From NCBI RefSeq assembly GCF_042427745.1, contig NZ_JBHMFA010000006.1: a stretch of DNA of 64,000 bases. One strand, written 5' to 3'. The notes under the pieces are model-generated. The model ran no database searches. It was not told where the DNA came from and worked only from the letters and a program-made list of their open reading frames with translations. This DNA is from Algibacter miyuki. Its GTDB lineage: Bacteria; Bacteroidota; Bacteroidia; Flavobacteriales; Flavobacteriaceae. The position numbers were made by a program, and so were the translations under genes. Below are positions 43,770 to 52,993 of the stretch, in pieces. The first letter of the stretch is position 1, and every line of letters starts with the position of its first letter.

Positions 43770-46640
43770 TTATCGAACTAAACTAAAATGCCCATTTTGT
43801 GTCGTTCCATTTTTATAAAGTATAAGATACCAATAACCACCACTTGATACAGGAGCCCCATTAGAATTGCCCTCCCAGCCTTCTGAAATATTCTTTATTT
43901 CCTTTAAAAGTTTTCCGTAGCGATTATAAATTAAAACCTTTGAGATTTCGCTTAATGGGTCTGGAACTACCCAATAATCATTAACACCATCGTTATTTGG
44001 TGTAAAAAACTTTGGAGGTAAAGCACTTGTGTCTGTTTTAGCGGTTGTAAAACTTTCTTCACTACAATCTTTTGCATTTCCGTTAGAATTATAGGCTACC
44101 ACGGTAACATAAACAGTTTTATTCTCAGGTAAGTTTTCGGGTAAATTATAACTCAAAAAATTTCCAATATCCTTGGAGTTTAAAATATCTGTTCCTTCCG
44201 AAAATGTTCCAATAGATAATTTATAACCTGTTGCATCAGGTGACACATTCCATGATAAATTTGTTGCTGTAGATACATTTATCGCTTCATTTAATGGCGC
44301 CGTTAATTCGCTACAAAGTGGTAATACCCCGGCTGATTCTGTTGTAAAAAACGCTTCTGAACAATCTACCGCTTCTCCGTCAGAATTATAAGGTATTACC
44401 GTTACAAATATAGATGTGCTTTCAGGTAAATCTGTTGGTAAATTATAAATAGTTTCATTACCTACGTCAAATGCATTTAAAACATCTGTTCCATTAGAAG
44501 TGGTGCCTACAGTTAATTTATACCCTTTTGCTTTATCTACTTTACGCCATGATAAATGTGTATCTGTAGGGACATTATTCGCATTAGGTAATGGCAATAA
44601 TAATGTAGTACAATTGGGGATAGTTGTTATTATTAGTTCAAAATCTTGTTCTTCACTGCAACCCGAAATGCCTTCATCGTAAATATATAAAGTTAACGGA
44701 TATACAGGGAAGTCTGAATAATTTATAACGTCTCCAGCACTATAAGCAACTCCTTTACCTTTAGACGCAGTGTAATATTTTTCATTTCCTGAAAGACCAT
44801 AACCTGTAATTATTGGTAGAGTATAATTATTTGATGCTACTTTCCATGCTAAATCATCTATATAATAGTTTAAAATACCACCATCTGAAATAATCCAATT
44901 ATCTGTAATTCTAGAAAAATCGGTAACATAATTATTAGCTTCCATATTAGCTCTTGCTGTTGTGGCTGCACAATATTTACTATTTCCTCCATGAAAATTT
45001 ACATTAGGTTGTAAATCTAGAGTATCCCAACCAATAAGTAAGTTATCATAATTTAAAACCGATAAAGTTACCCCTAAAAACATGTTTTTCATTTTGGTAA
45101 CTTGAGCTACATCCCAATTTCCTAAATCTTGATCAAAAGCTGTAGCACCACTAAACATTTCTTCCATGTATATCACGTTACTCACATCCCAACCACTTAA
45201 ATCTTGATTAAAAGCTGTAGCTTCTTTAAATAGAGAATTCATCCATTCTACAGCACTAACATCCCACTTTCCGATATATTGATTAAAGGCGGTAGCACGT
45301 AAAAACATAGAACTCATTGTTGTTACACGACTTATATCCCAGTTGGAAATATCTTGATTAAACACTACTGTATTAGCTAGCATAAAATCCATATTACTCA
45401 CATTACCCACATTCCAACTACCAATATCTTGATTAAATGCTAACGCTCCATCAAACATGCCGGCTAATGAAGTAACATTGCTTACATCCCAGCCACCGAT
45501 ATCTTGATTGAATGTTCTTGCTTTAGAAAATAAATTTGCCATATACACCACATTACTAACATCCCAATTACTTATATCTTGGTTAAATGATATGGCTCCT
45601 GAAAACATGTTATTCATACGAATGACATTAGTAATATCCCAATCGCCTATATCCTGATTAAAAACGATTGCTCCAGAAAACATATCGTGCATTCTGGTTA
45701 CACTGCTAACATCCCAACCACTTAGATCTTGGTTGAATGCTGCTGCATCTAAAAACATACCGTACATATTAGTGACATTGCTAACATCCCACTTGCCAAC
45801 ATTTTGGTTAAATGCTTGTGCGTTTGAAAACAACTGACTAATATTGGTTACGCTACTTACATCCCAACGACTTATATCTTGATTAAATGATGTTGCACGT
45901 AAAAACATTTCTGATATATCCGTTACTCGGCTTACATCCCAGCTTCCAATGTCTTGGTTAAAAAAAGATGGAGGCGTTATATTAGGGCACTCCGTTTCTT
46001 CAGTATAAAACAAGCGATACATATTTGTTACCTGACTCACATCCCAATTACCTATATCTTGATTGAATAGCGGAGTTTGCTCAAACATTTGTGAAATATC
46101 GGTTACCGTACTCACATCCCAATCACCGATAGGGTAATTAAATGCTTTATTGCCAAAAAACATACCTCGTAAACTGGTAACATTGGATAAATTAGGTGCA
46201 TCGGTAAAATTTCCTTGTAATTGTTTACAGCCCGCAAAAGCATATTCCATAGAAGTCCAAGCATTATCGCCCCACTGCTCTATGGTTAATAGCTTATCAC
46301 TATTTAAAAATAGTGATTCATCATACAATTCATTAAAATATATTCTAGGAAAAACCCCTGTTATGCTCACAGTATAAATTCCTGGGGAAGCATAGGTATG
46401 TGTTGCATTTCCTGTTTCAACCGTGTTTGGAGTACCATCACCCCAATCTACCGTATAGTTATAAGTTTCAAAAACATAAGTTGGTATAGTAATGCTATTA
46501 TCGGTCCCTGAAGTTCCTACCCCCCAAGTGGTAATAAAAGGTGTTGTTCCCAAAGCCATAACGCCATAACTTCGGCCTATTATAAAAAAACCTATGATGA
46601 AAAAAGAAATACAACGTTTGTCTAAACTGAATTTTATCAT
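43770..46640 (-). CDS. BspA-like DUF285-repeat surface protein with T9SS type-B sorting domain
   Basis: A 956-residue exported protein. The N-terminus has a signal segment (CISFFIIGFFIIGRSYG), then a PKD-like unit (NYTVDWGDGTPNTVETGN). From about residue 130 to 535 are some 15 DUF285/BspA-type repeats with the core WDVSNVTNMYGMF and FNQDISNWDVS. A pair of fibronectin-III-like domains follows (ATGYKLSIGTFSEGTDILN and its relative). The C-terminus is a gliding-type (CHU_C/T9SS type-B) sorting domain (FFTPNNDGVNDYWVVPDP and RYGKLLKEI). BspA-like proteins mediate adhesion. It is not clearly in an operon: 166 bp separates it from the NRPS small ORF, and yifB lies 180 bp to the right, read in the same direction. 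Confidence 0.9.
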   Translation of the reverse strand: MIKFSLDKRCISFFIIGFFIIGRSYGVMALGTTPFITTWGVGTSGTDNSITIPTYVFETYNYTVDWGDGTPNTVETGNATHTYASPGIYTVSITGVFPRIYFNELYDESLFLNSDKLLTIEQWGDNAWTSMEYAFAGCKQLQGNFTDAPNLSNVTSLRGMFFGNKAFNYPIGDWDVSTVTDISQMFEQTPLFNQDIGNWDVSQVTNMYRLFYTEETECPNITPPSFFNQDIGSWDVSRVTDISEMFLRATSFNQDISRWDVSSVTNISQLFSNAQAFNQNVGKWDVSNVTNMYGMFLDAAAFNQDLSGWDVSSVTRMHDMFSGAIVFNQDIGDWDITNVIRMNNMFSGAISFNQDISNWDVSNVVYMANLFSKARTFNQDIGGWDVSNVTSLAGMFDGALAFNQDIGSWNVGNVSNMDFMLANTVVFNQDISNWDISRVTTMSSMFLRATAFNQYIGKWDVSAVEWMNSLFKEATAFNQDLSGWDVSNVIYMEEMFSGATAFDQDLGNWDVAQVTKMKNMFLGVTLSVLNYDNLLIGWDTLDLQPNVNFHGGNSKYCAATTARANMEANNYVTDFSRITDNWIISDGGILNYYIDDLAWKVASNNYTLPIITGYGLSGNEKYYTASKGKGVAYSAGDVINYSDFPVYPLTLYIYDEGISGCSEEQDFELIITTIPNCTTLLLPLPNANNVPTDTHLSWRKVDKAKGYKLTVGTTSNGTDVLNAFDVGNETIYNLPTDLPESTSIFVTVIPYNSDGEAVDCSEAFFTTESAGVLPLCSELTAPLNEAINVSTATNLSWNVSPDATGYKLSIGTFSEGTDILNSKDIGNFLSYNLPENLPENKTVYVTVVAYNSNGNAKDCSEESFTTAKTDTSALPPKFFTPNNDGVNDYWVVPDPLSEISKVLIYNRYGKLLKEIKNISEGWEGNSNGAPVSSGGYWYLILYKNGTTQNGHFSLVR

Positions 46641-46756
46641 GACGAATTTTATAGCAAAAAAATAACGCTATACAATATTATAAAATAAGAGCACAAATTA
46701 ATGTAAATCTACATTCGTTATATATAAATTATGGCTTATTTACCCCATTTTTAAAC

Positions 46757-46774
46757 GAAGCTTCTAAAAGCTTC
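46757..46774 (-). terminator. Possible weak terminator after yifB
   Basis: A 7-bp stem (gaagctt and aagcttc) with loop ctaa about 46 bp after the yifB stop. The following minus-strand T-run is interrupted, so its strength is uncertain. Confidence 0.4.
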
Positions 46775-46819
46775 AACAAATTTTAAAATTAAACAAATTA
46801 AAACCTTCTCCTGAAAATA

Positions 46820-48355
46820 CTACCCCAACCATCCCTCTCTATCTAAACTTCTATACTGAATGGCTTCTCCAATATGAGATCCATTAACATCTGGAACGCC
46901 TTCTAAATCGGCAATGGTTCTGGATACTTTAAGAATTCTATCATAGGCACGAGCCGATAGATTTAAACGCTCCATAGCAGTTTTTAATAATGTTTTTGAC
47001 GCTTCATCTAATACGCAATGTTTTCGAATTTGTTTCACATTCATTTGCGCATTATAATGCACTTTATCTGAATCTTCAAACCGTTTAGTCTGTATTTGTC
47101 TCGCCTGAGTAACACGCTTTCTAATTTCTACCGAACTCTCACCTTTTCTGTCATCCGACAATTTATCAAAAGGCACTGGTGTTACTTCGATATGAATATC
47201 AATTCTATCCAAAAGTGGCCCCGAAACTTTACTTAAATAGCGCTGCATTTCTGCTGGACTTGATGTTACAGGTGCATTAGGATCGTTAAAATAACCACTC
47301 GGGCTCGGATTCATACTCGCCACCAACATAAATGATGATGGGTAAGTAACCGTAAATTTCGCTCTAGAAATGGTAACCTCCCGATCTTCTAAGGGCTGGC
47401 GCATCACTTCCAGAACTTCGCGTTTAAATTCGGGTAATTCATCTAAAAATAAAACACCATTATGCGACATCGAAATTTCACCTGGTTGCGGGTAACTTCC
47501 GCCACCAACTAAAGCAACGTTTGAAATCGTATGATGAGGACTTCTAAACGGTCTTTGAGCCATAAGCCCAGTATCTTTAACCCTTCCAACTACCGAATGA
47601 ATCTTTGTAGTTTCTAAAGCCTCATGTAACGTCATAGGCGGTAGAATACTCGGCAAACGTTTGGCTAACATGGTTTTTCCTGCGCCTGGCGGACCTATTA
47701 AAATAATATTATGGCCACCTGCAGCCGCAATTTCCATACAACGCTTAATACCTTCTTGCCCCTTGACATCCGAGAAATCGAATTCAGGAAAATCTAAATT
47801 TGCTTCAAATTCTTTTCGAGTATCTATTATGGTTTGCTCTAACGGTACTCCTTTATCAAAAAAGTCAATAACTTGTTTTATGTTATCAATGCCAAAAACC
47901 TCCAAATTATCAACAATTGCAGCTTCTTTTGCATTCTGTTTTGGCAGAATAAAGCCTTTGTAACCTTCTTCCCTAGCTTTAACCGCAATGGGTAATGCGC
48001 CTTTTATAGGCTGTAACGTTCCATCCAAAGAAAGTTCTCCCATAATTAAATACTGCTCTAAACCTTCGGCCTTAATTTGCCCTGTTGAAGCCAAAATTCC
48101 AATAGCTAAAGTTAAATCGTAAGACGAACCTTCTTTTCTTAAATCGGCAGGCGACATGTTGATGATAATTTTTTTCCCTGGAATTCTGTAACCATTATTC
48201 TGAAGTGCAGCAGCAATTCTGAAATTACTTTCTTTAATAGCATTATCTGGCAACCCTACAAGATGATAGCCCACGCCTTTATCCACGTTCACTTCAACGG
48301 TAATTGTTGTGGCTTCTACACCAAAAACGGCACTTCCAAAAACTTTTTTGAGCAT
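46820..48355 (-). CDS. YifB/ComM family Mg-chelatase-like AAA ATPase
   Basis: A protein of about 511 residues with the ChlI-type N-terminal domain (GYHLVGLPDNAIKESNFRI, MSPADLRKEGSSYDLTLAIG), a Walker A motif (GPPGAGKTMLAKRLP), a Walker B (VLFLDELPEFKREVLE) and the Mg-chelatase C-terminal domain (LSARAYDRILKVSRTIADLEG). ComM in naturally competent bacteria is a hexameric branch-migration helicase acting on incoming DNA; its role in flavobacteria is less clear. The frame can be extended two codons to a TTG at 48361, but the ATG at 48353-48355 (MLKKVFGSAVFG) is the natural start. It is monocistronic. Confidence 0.95.
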   Translation of the reverse strand: MLKKVFGSAVFGVEATTITVEVNVDKGVGYHLVGLPDNAIKESNFRIAAALQNNGYRIPGKKIIINMSPADLRKEGSSYDLTLAIGILASTGQIKAEGLEQYLIMGELSLDGTLQPIKGALPIAVKAREEGYKGFILPKQNAKEAAIVDNLEVFGIDNIKQVIDFFDKGVPLEQTIIDTRKEFEANLDFPEFDFSDVKGQEGIKRCMEIAAAGGHNIILIGPPGAGKTMLAKRLPSILPPMTLHEALETTKIHSVVGRVKDTGLMAQRPFRSPHHTISNVALVGGGSYPQPGEISMSHNGVLFLDELPEFKREVLEVMRQPLEDREVTISRAKFTVTYPSSFMLVASMNPSPSGYFNDPNAPVTSSPAEMQRYLSKVSGPLLDRIDIHIEVTPVPFDKLSDDRKGESSVEIRKRVTQARQIQTKRFEDSDKVHYNAQMNVKQIRKHCVLDEASKTLLKTAMERLNLSARAYDRILKVSRTIADLEGVPDVNGSHIGEAIQYRSLDREGWLG

Positions 48356-48609
48356 ATACAACTAGGTTTTATTCTTAAATGTAATAAATCTATTTTAAAT
48401 TTTATAATTATTTAAGAATCAAGACCGTATTAATGCATCATTTTAGTGATGTGAAATATGAAATAAAGAACTTCATTATTAGGTAATACCTCTTTTAAAT
48501 TTTCATTTTTATAGAAAAACAATTTCGTAACAGTCAAATAAATGTCCCGCTTAAGTATAAGTATCAGTGAAAAATACTGCTATCCAAACAAAAATTTTAA
48601 TCAACAAAC

Positions 48610-48849
48610 ATGGTAAAAATAACTTCAAAACGGGAAAAGAGAATCTTTATTCAAAAACAAAGATTTGTTAAAAACCATCCCGTATGGTTAGAACAAAAGG
48701 TGATACGCTTTAAAGAAAATAAATATATTCAACTCGAAAAAGCTCTTAAATATTCTAAATTAACAATAAATTTTATAGGAGCCTTCGATAAGTTGTCTGA
48801 CTATTTGATAACTCACAACTTTTTAAAAACTAAAACACTCTTTCACTAA
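48610..48849 (+). CDS. Hypothetical small protein, 79 aa
   Basis: An open frame of 79 codons starting at ATG 48610, basic and Lys-rich (MVKITSKREKRIFIQKQRF at the start). There is no signal peptide, domain or motif that I recognise. It lies alone on the plus strand between yifB and the repeat-bearing region. The coding evidence is weak, since the region is AT-rich and short ORFs arise by chance, but the frame is clean and the neighbouring gap has no better candidate. Confidence 0.35.
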   Translation: MVKITSKREKRIFIQKQRFVKNHPVWLEQKVIRFKENKYIQLEKALKYSKLTINFIGAFDKLSDYLITHNFLKTKTLFH

Positions 48850-49044
48850 AATCAACACAAAAAAAACTTAACAAACAGAATGTTACAAAACAAAAAAAGA
48901 TATATCACTTTTTGCGACATTTCTAAATTGTTAAAAACATGTTGACAATGTTTATAAAACACCCTTTCATTATCAAGTGCTTAGCTTTACCTTTACCAAA
49001 GGAAAAAGCACCTCGTGAGGCGCTTTAAAGTTCTTTAAAATGAA

Positions 49045-49168
49045 GGTTTTTAAATGGTCTCATTAACCATTATAGAATCGAGTTTAATATACTCAACTTC
49101 AATTAGGGTTTTTAGATGGTCTCATTAGCCATTTTCAAAACGAGTTTAGTATACTCAACCTCAGTAAA
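49045..49168. repeat. Tandem duplication, two copies of 62 nt
   Basis: Copy 1 is 49045-49106 and copy 2 is 49107-49168, starting ggtttttaaatggtctcatta and ggtttttagatggtctcatta. They agree at roughly 80% of positions, with conserved blocks TGGTCTCATTA and GAGTTTARTATACTCAAC. They are not in any gene. Confidence 0.85.
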
Positions 49169-49264
49169 CCTTTGAATGACTCTAACAACATATATAGAGT
49201 TGAAAGAAATTAGACATTACATCATTAGTAATTAATCTAAAAATCCAAAAGAAGGTTAAAAAAG

Positions 49265-49305
49265 CGTCAATGTTACTAGTAATAACATTGGCGTTTTTTA
49301 TTTTT
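49265..49305 (+). terminator. Strong plus-strand terminator
   Basis: An 11-bp stem (cgtcaatgtta at 49265-49275 with taacattggcg at 49283-49293, one U-G pair), a 7-nt loop, then a T-run. It ends the candidate RNA in the same region, since no plus-strand gene lies nearby. Confidence 0.85.
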
Positions 49306-49585
49306 AAAATATCCTCTATTACAATTACTCGCAATTCTTTTACAAAAATAAGCAATTCTTAAAACTAATAACATCTTTAGCTTTCTTTATATTAACAAAA
49401 TTAATTAGTACGAATTAAAGTCTATAACCTCCGAAAGTCTTAATTATAATAGCATATTCAATCAATATAGCATATTTATTCTTAGCTTGTTATTAACAAT
49501 ATTTTTCAATAATAGTTAGATTTTTAAATCTATTTATAGTTAATCTTCCTGTATCTACTAAGGAGTTTATTTATGAAAAACAAAA

Positions 49586-49606
49586 AATCCCGCCATAAGC
49601 GGGATT
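49586..49606 (-). terminator. Terminator after the porin gene
   Basis: Stem aatcccgc with gcgggatt around a five-base loop (cataa), 30 bp after the porin stop. On the minus strand it is followed by a T-run (gattttttgttttt). Confidence 0.85.
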
Positions 49607-49635
49607 CGTATAAATATATTTTCTTTTTAAATAAC

Positions 49636-50889
49636 TTAGTTTAAAAACTTAGGTTTAATCACTAACATAGCCCAAGCCCAATTTTGCATATCGGCAGCAT
49701 CGCTTTTAGTTACTTCTTTAAGTTCGTACATACCATCGTTAGCAAACATTTGAGAATACCCTAATTTTAAAGCATAACCTTTAAATTGTTTTGAATAGAC
49801 TAAATCTAATTCGGTACCTAAAGATTTCTCTCCACTTGCCAATTCTTGCTCACCGCTAAAATTTAAAGCTTTTACCAATAAGCTAGACGTGTCGTTCAGT
49901 TTAAAATTGGCACTCACATGAATATCAAATAAACCTACTGAATTAGCATGATTCCCCACATAGAAATAATCCATAAAACCATTAAATTTATGATTGGTAC
50001 CATATAAAGGAAAAAACGCTCCCGTCTCTCCTGCATCAGCATCGTTACCACTAATAATTTCCAACCCGGCACCTAATCCCACTTTGGCAGATGCTTTATA
50101 CGTAACATCTAAACCTAATAAATGTGCGCCTTTTACGGCCACTTCATTTTGGCGATCTCCAGTTTGAATAAAAGCATTTACAGCCACACCAAAAGCACCT
50201 GTTTTATAATCTAAATGTGTTCCGAAGGTTTGTAAATTACTGGTTCCGTCGACTTCCTGAAATCCGTTATTCAACACTAATAAACTTCCAGAGAAACTAT
50301 CCCAAGCTTGTTTTAAATAAAGGTATTGCATGGTTTTATAAGAAAAATTTCCTGTGGTAGCATAGGTTGTAGACGTGGATTGAAACCCTGCAGGACTTTC
50401 GTAATCTTGATTAAAAGCCAAACCAACATCCATCATAAACTTGCCTTTATTATACTTTAATAAAGCGGCATCATGATTCCGACCTTGTTGCGCCCAATCT
50501 AATCCTCCGAAAATGCGCTGATCGTCGTAAACAATAGATTGACGCCCCAGTTTAGTTGAAAAACCTTCACCTAAATTCAATTCTGCCCAAGCTTCAAAAA
50601 CTCCGAAAGAATTATTACTATCATCAGGAACTATTTGTTTATTTTCTCCCCAAACCATCACATCCTGTAAACTCACATAAAACTTGTAAGCATCGGTTGC
50701 ATAGCCCGCATTTAAACGCATTCTCGTCGAAATTCCAAAGCCCGCATCGGCAGCATCTGGAATAATACCTCCATAACCGTTACGGTATTCTGCTCTTGGC
50801 CTAAACTCGCCATCTAAAGTAAATTGTGCTTGTGCAAATTGCATGGTTACCATCAATAAGGCTAAGATTACATATTGTTTTTTCATCAT
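49636..50889 (-). CDS. Alginate_exp-family outer-membrane porin
   Basis: A 417-residue outer-membrane beta-barrel protein with a signal peptide (MMKKQYVILALLMVTMQFAQAQ) and alternating beta-strands. The pattern FTLDGEFRPRAEYRNGYG followed by GISTRMRLNAGYATDAYKF, and LGRQSIVYDDQRIFGGLDWAQQGRNHDA, is characteristic of the alginate-export/AlgE-like family (Alginate_exp). Members are found beside nitrate, nitrite and other anion systems in flavobacteria; the solute is not shown by the sequence. It is divergent from the Moco operon across 502 bp that include two palindrome-like sites, so co-regulation with it is possible. Confidence 0.8.
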   Translation of the reverse strand: MMKKQYVILALLMVTMQFAQAQFTLDGEFRPRAEYRNGYGGIIPDAADAGFGISTRMRLNAGYATDAYKFYVSLQDVMVWGENKQIVPDDSNNSFGVFEAWAELNLGEGFSTKLGRQSIVYDDQRIFGGLDWAQQGRNHDAALLKYNKGKFMMDVGLAFNQDYESPAGFQSTSTTYATTGNFSYKTMQYLYLKQAWDSFSGSLLVLNNGFQEVDGTSNLQTFGTHLDYKTGAFGVAVNAFIQTGDRQNEVAVKGAHLLGLDVTYKASAKVGLGAGLEIISGNDADAGETGAFFPLYGTNHKFNGFMDYFYVGNHANSVGLFDIHVSANFKLNDTSSLLVKALNFSGEQELASGEKSLGTELDLVYSKQFKGYALKLGYSQMFANDGMYELKEVTKSDAADMQNWAWAMLVIKPKFLN

Positions 50890-50971
50890 TATTAATTTTA
50901 AAAATTATTTATCTTTCGTTTTTCTAAGGACACGAGCACAGCAAATATAGAAGTAGCAAGCTGTTGGTAAT

Positions 50972-50985
50972 ATGATATATCTCAT
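50972..50985. promoter_or_regulatory. CRP/FNR-like inverted repeat
   Basis: ATGA-N6-TCAT (atgatatatctcat) has the spacing of CRP-family operators, about 85 bp upstream of the porin start. There is only one match and no regulator in the window, so it is tentative. Confidence 0.25.
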
Positions 50986-51109
50986 GTTCGATTTCAATTT
51001 TAGTAATTTTCCTACTGTTTAAATGTGTCTTATAAAAAAATGTAAATCTTTAAAAAAATTTATTTTCTGTAAAACCACTTACTAAACAGTTTTTATCAAT
51101 AAGACAAAT

Positions 51110-51127
51110 ATAAGTATTAATACTTAT
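51110..51127. promoter_or_regulatory. 18-bp perfect palindrome
   Basis: ataagtatt followed directly by aatacttat, with a further aagtatt half-site 16 bases on. It sits between the divergent porin and moeA genes and could be an operator of a dimeric regulator. Confidence 0.4.
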
Positions 51128-51359
51128 GCAAAAACTAAGTATTTAATTTTTAAGGAGTTCTCAAAAACAGCTTCAAATTTTAACTAAAACGAATAAATAG
51201 AGGCTTTTATCTATTAAAAATGCAATTAGAATTTATTTCAAATGAAATTTATCAATTTTCCACATAAAAAAATCACATTTACACACTTATATATACGTAG
51301 ATTAATATTTGCAAAATGAAAAAACCGAAAACCAGTGGTAAAATAAAATACAGAACCGT

Positions 51360-51367
51360 TATATTTG
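51360..51367 (+). promoter_or_regulatory. Bacteroidota -7 element for moeA operon
   Basis: TATATTTG fits the TAnnTTTG consensus and ends 25 nt before the moeA start codon. No convincing TTG at -33 is seen at the usual distance. Confidence 0.45.
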
Positions 51368-51391
51368 TAAAAACATAACGCTATTTATAAT

Positions 51392-52570
51392 ATGATTTCC
51401 ATAGCACAAGCCATTAACGCCGTAAAGCAACATGCTAAACCGTTATTTAAAAAAACTGTAAAAACCGCTGAAAAAGCAGGTGGATACTTACTTTTTGAGG
51501 ATGTACACTCCCCTATAAATATGCCTCCATTCAGGCAATCGGCCATGGACGGTTACGCTTTAAACTTGCACGACGATTTCACATACAAATTAATAGGCGA
51601 AGTTCAGGCTGGTGATGACAGGCAACCCGTACTAAAACCCGGTGAAGCTATACGTATTTTTACTGGGGCTGCTGTACCTGCTACCGCAAATGCTGTCATT
51701 ATGCAAGAACAGGTTACTGCGGAAAAAAAACAAATTCGCATCAATAAAGAAGTCAACGAAAATCAAAACATTAGGCCTTTAGGCGAACAAGTTAAGCAGC
51801 ATGAACTTGCTTTAAAAGCCGGCACAAAACTAACGCCTGCCGCTATTGGTTATTTAAGTTCCTTAGGAATAACTACTGTTACAGTTTATAAAAAACCAAG
51901 CATTGCCATTGTTTCTACAGGAAACGAATTGATTGAACCAGGAAACGATTTAAGCTACGGACAAATTTACGAGAGCAATTCTAAAATGCTTTTAAGCGCC
52001 TTATATAGCTTGAAATTTTATGATGTTACCATCCATAATGTTACCGATAATTATGGAAAAACACTGGCTAAATTAAAATCGGTTATTAGCGAGAATAACT
52101 TGGTTATTATTACTGGAGGGATTTCGGTTGGCGATTACGATTATGTTGGAAAAGCTTTAAATGAATTACATGTTGAAGAAATATTCTATAAAGTAAAACA
52201 AAAACCAGGCAAACCTTTATTCTTCGGAAAAAAGCAAGACACTCAAATTTTTGCTTTACCCGGAAACCCTGCTGCTGCACTCACCTGTTTCTATGTTTAC
52301 GTCTATATAGCCTTGCAGGGTTTGATGAATCGAGAGGATCTTGAATTACCACGCGTAAAAGGGCAATCAATATCAAACTTTATTAAAAGAGGTGACCGAC
52401 CACAATTTTTAAAAGCCATATATACCAACGGTAAGGTTGAAATTTTAGAAGGACAAAGCTCTGCTATGCAACAAACCTTTGCGCTTTCTAACGCTTTAGT
52501 TTTTATGGACGAAAATGATACAGAAGTTACCATAAATGATGCATTAGAAACCATTTTATTACCCGTTTAA
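51392..52570 (+). CDS. moeA: Molybdopterin molybdenumtransferase MoeA
   Basis: A 392-residue MoeA. It inserts molybdenum into adenylylated molybdopterin at the last step of Mo cofactor synthesis. Conserved motifs are FRQSAMDGYALN, EAIRIFTGAAVPATANAVIMQEQV, SIAIVSTGNELIEPG, NLVIITGGISVGDYDYVGKAL, and FALPGNPAAALTCFYVY. The length is typical. It is the first gene of a plus-strand operon containing all other Moco steps, and the next gene begins 1 bp after its stop. No fusion to another domain is seen. Confidence 0.95.
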   Translation: MISIAQAINAVKQHAKPLFKKTVKTAEKAGGYLLFEDVHSPINMPPFRQSAMDGYALNLHDDFTYKLIGEVQAGDDRQPVLKPGEAIRIFTGAAVPATANAVIMQEQVTAEKKQIRINKEVNENQNIRPLGEQVKQHELALKAGTKLTPAAIGYLSSLGITTVTVYKKPSIAIVSTGNELIEPGNDLSYGQIYESNSKMLLSALYSLKFYDVTIHNVTDNYGKTLAKLKSVISENNLVIITGGISVGDYDYVGKALNELHVEEIFYKVKQKPGKPLFFGKKQDTQIFALPGNPAAALTCFYVYVYIALQGLMNREDLELPRVKGQSISNFIKRGDRPQFLKAIYTNGKVEILEGQSSAMQQTFALSNALVFMDENDTEVTINDALETILLPV

Positions 52571-52571
52571 T

Positions 52572-52910
52572 ATGTCTTACAAAATTAAAAGCAGAATTTG
52601 GATTGAAGCCAATAACCATGTCCTTTTAGGTGAAGGGCGTGTGCATTTACTGAAAGCCATTGAAGACACAGGATCATTATCTAAAGCGGCAAAATCGCTT
52701 GGTTTATCCTATAAAAAAGCTTGGTCGCTTATAGATTCGGTAAATAAATCGGCAAAAAAACCTGTAACCATAAACAGTACGGGCGGTAAGGGAGGCGGTG
52801 GTGCAACACTTACACCTTACGGAAAAACATTAATAACCACATTCGATGAAATAAATAAAAACTGTTGGAAATTTCTAGACGAACAAGTTCGCAAACTTGA
52901 TGCGCTTTAG
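52572..52910 (+). CDS. ModE-type winged-helix regulator (DNA-binding domain only)
   Basis: A 112-residue winged helix-turn-helix protein. The text LLKAIEDTGSLSKAAKSLGLSYKKAWSLI is the ModE/LysR-like recognition helix, followed by NSTGGKGGGGATLTPYGKTLI, the ModE wing. Full ModE proteins also have a C-terminal molybdate-binding (Mop-like) domain, which is missing here: the protein stops after the DNA-binding part. It begins 1 bp after moeA, so it is within the Moco operon and probably tunes its expression; how it senses metal is unknown. Confidence 0.85.
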   Translation: MSYKIKSRIWIEANNHVLLGEGRVHLLKAIEDTGSLSKAAKSLGLSYKKAWSLIDSVNKSAKKPVTINSTGGKGGGGATLTPYGKTLITTFDEINKNCWKFLDEQVRKLDAL

Positions 52911-52993
52911 TATGCAGTAAAAACAATTTTCAGTATCCAAAAACTAATAACCCATAACCATTAAGTAACAACTAATAACCACAAACCAAACCC

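Larger units (their letters stand above)
49005..49305 (+). ncRNA. Candidate structured non-coding RNA with tandem 62-nt repeat
   Basis: Ordered hairpins are visible on the plus strand: one at about 49006-49027 (aaagc-cctc/gagg-gcttt); then two copies of a 62-nt unit, each with a hairpin of the form atggt-ctcatta-Rccat and a second short stem around GAGTTTARTATACTC; then a hairpin at about 49178-49200 (actcta, loop, tagagt); and finally a strong terminator at 49265-49305. In the first hairpin the second repeat changes accat to gccat, which keeps pairing as U-G. No ORF explains the region. The 5' end and expression are unproven. Confidence 0.45.
48850..49635. other. Non-coding region holding a repeat-bearing RNA candidate
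   Basis: 786 bp with no credible protein gene. It contains the 62-nt tandem repeat (49045-49168), several hairpins, a strong plus-strand terminator (49265-49305) and the terminator of the porin gene (49586-49606). From 49306 to 49585 I see only AT-rich sequence. Confidence 0.65.
50890..51391. other. Divergent regulatory region between porin and Moco operon
   Basis: 502 bp without a gene. It holds a TATGA-N6-TCATG-like site (50972-50985), an 18-bp perfect palindrome (51110-51127) and a -7-like element (51360-51367). It must carry both promoters. Confidence 0.6.

Noticed and set aside
49045..49168. Possible CRISPR or mobile-element repeat
   Set aside because: Only two diverged copies with no spacers, no cas genes, and no terminal inverted repeats or transposase.
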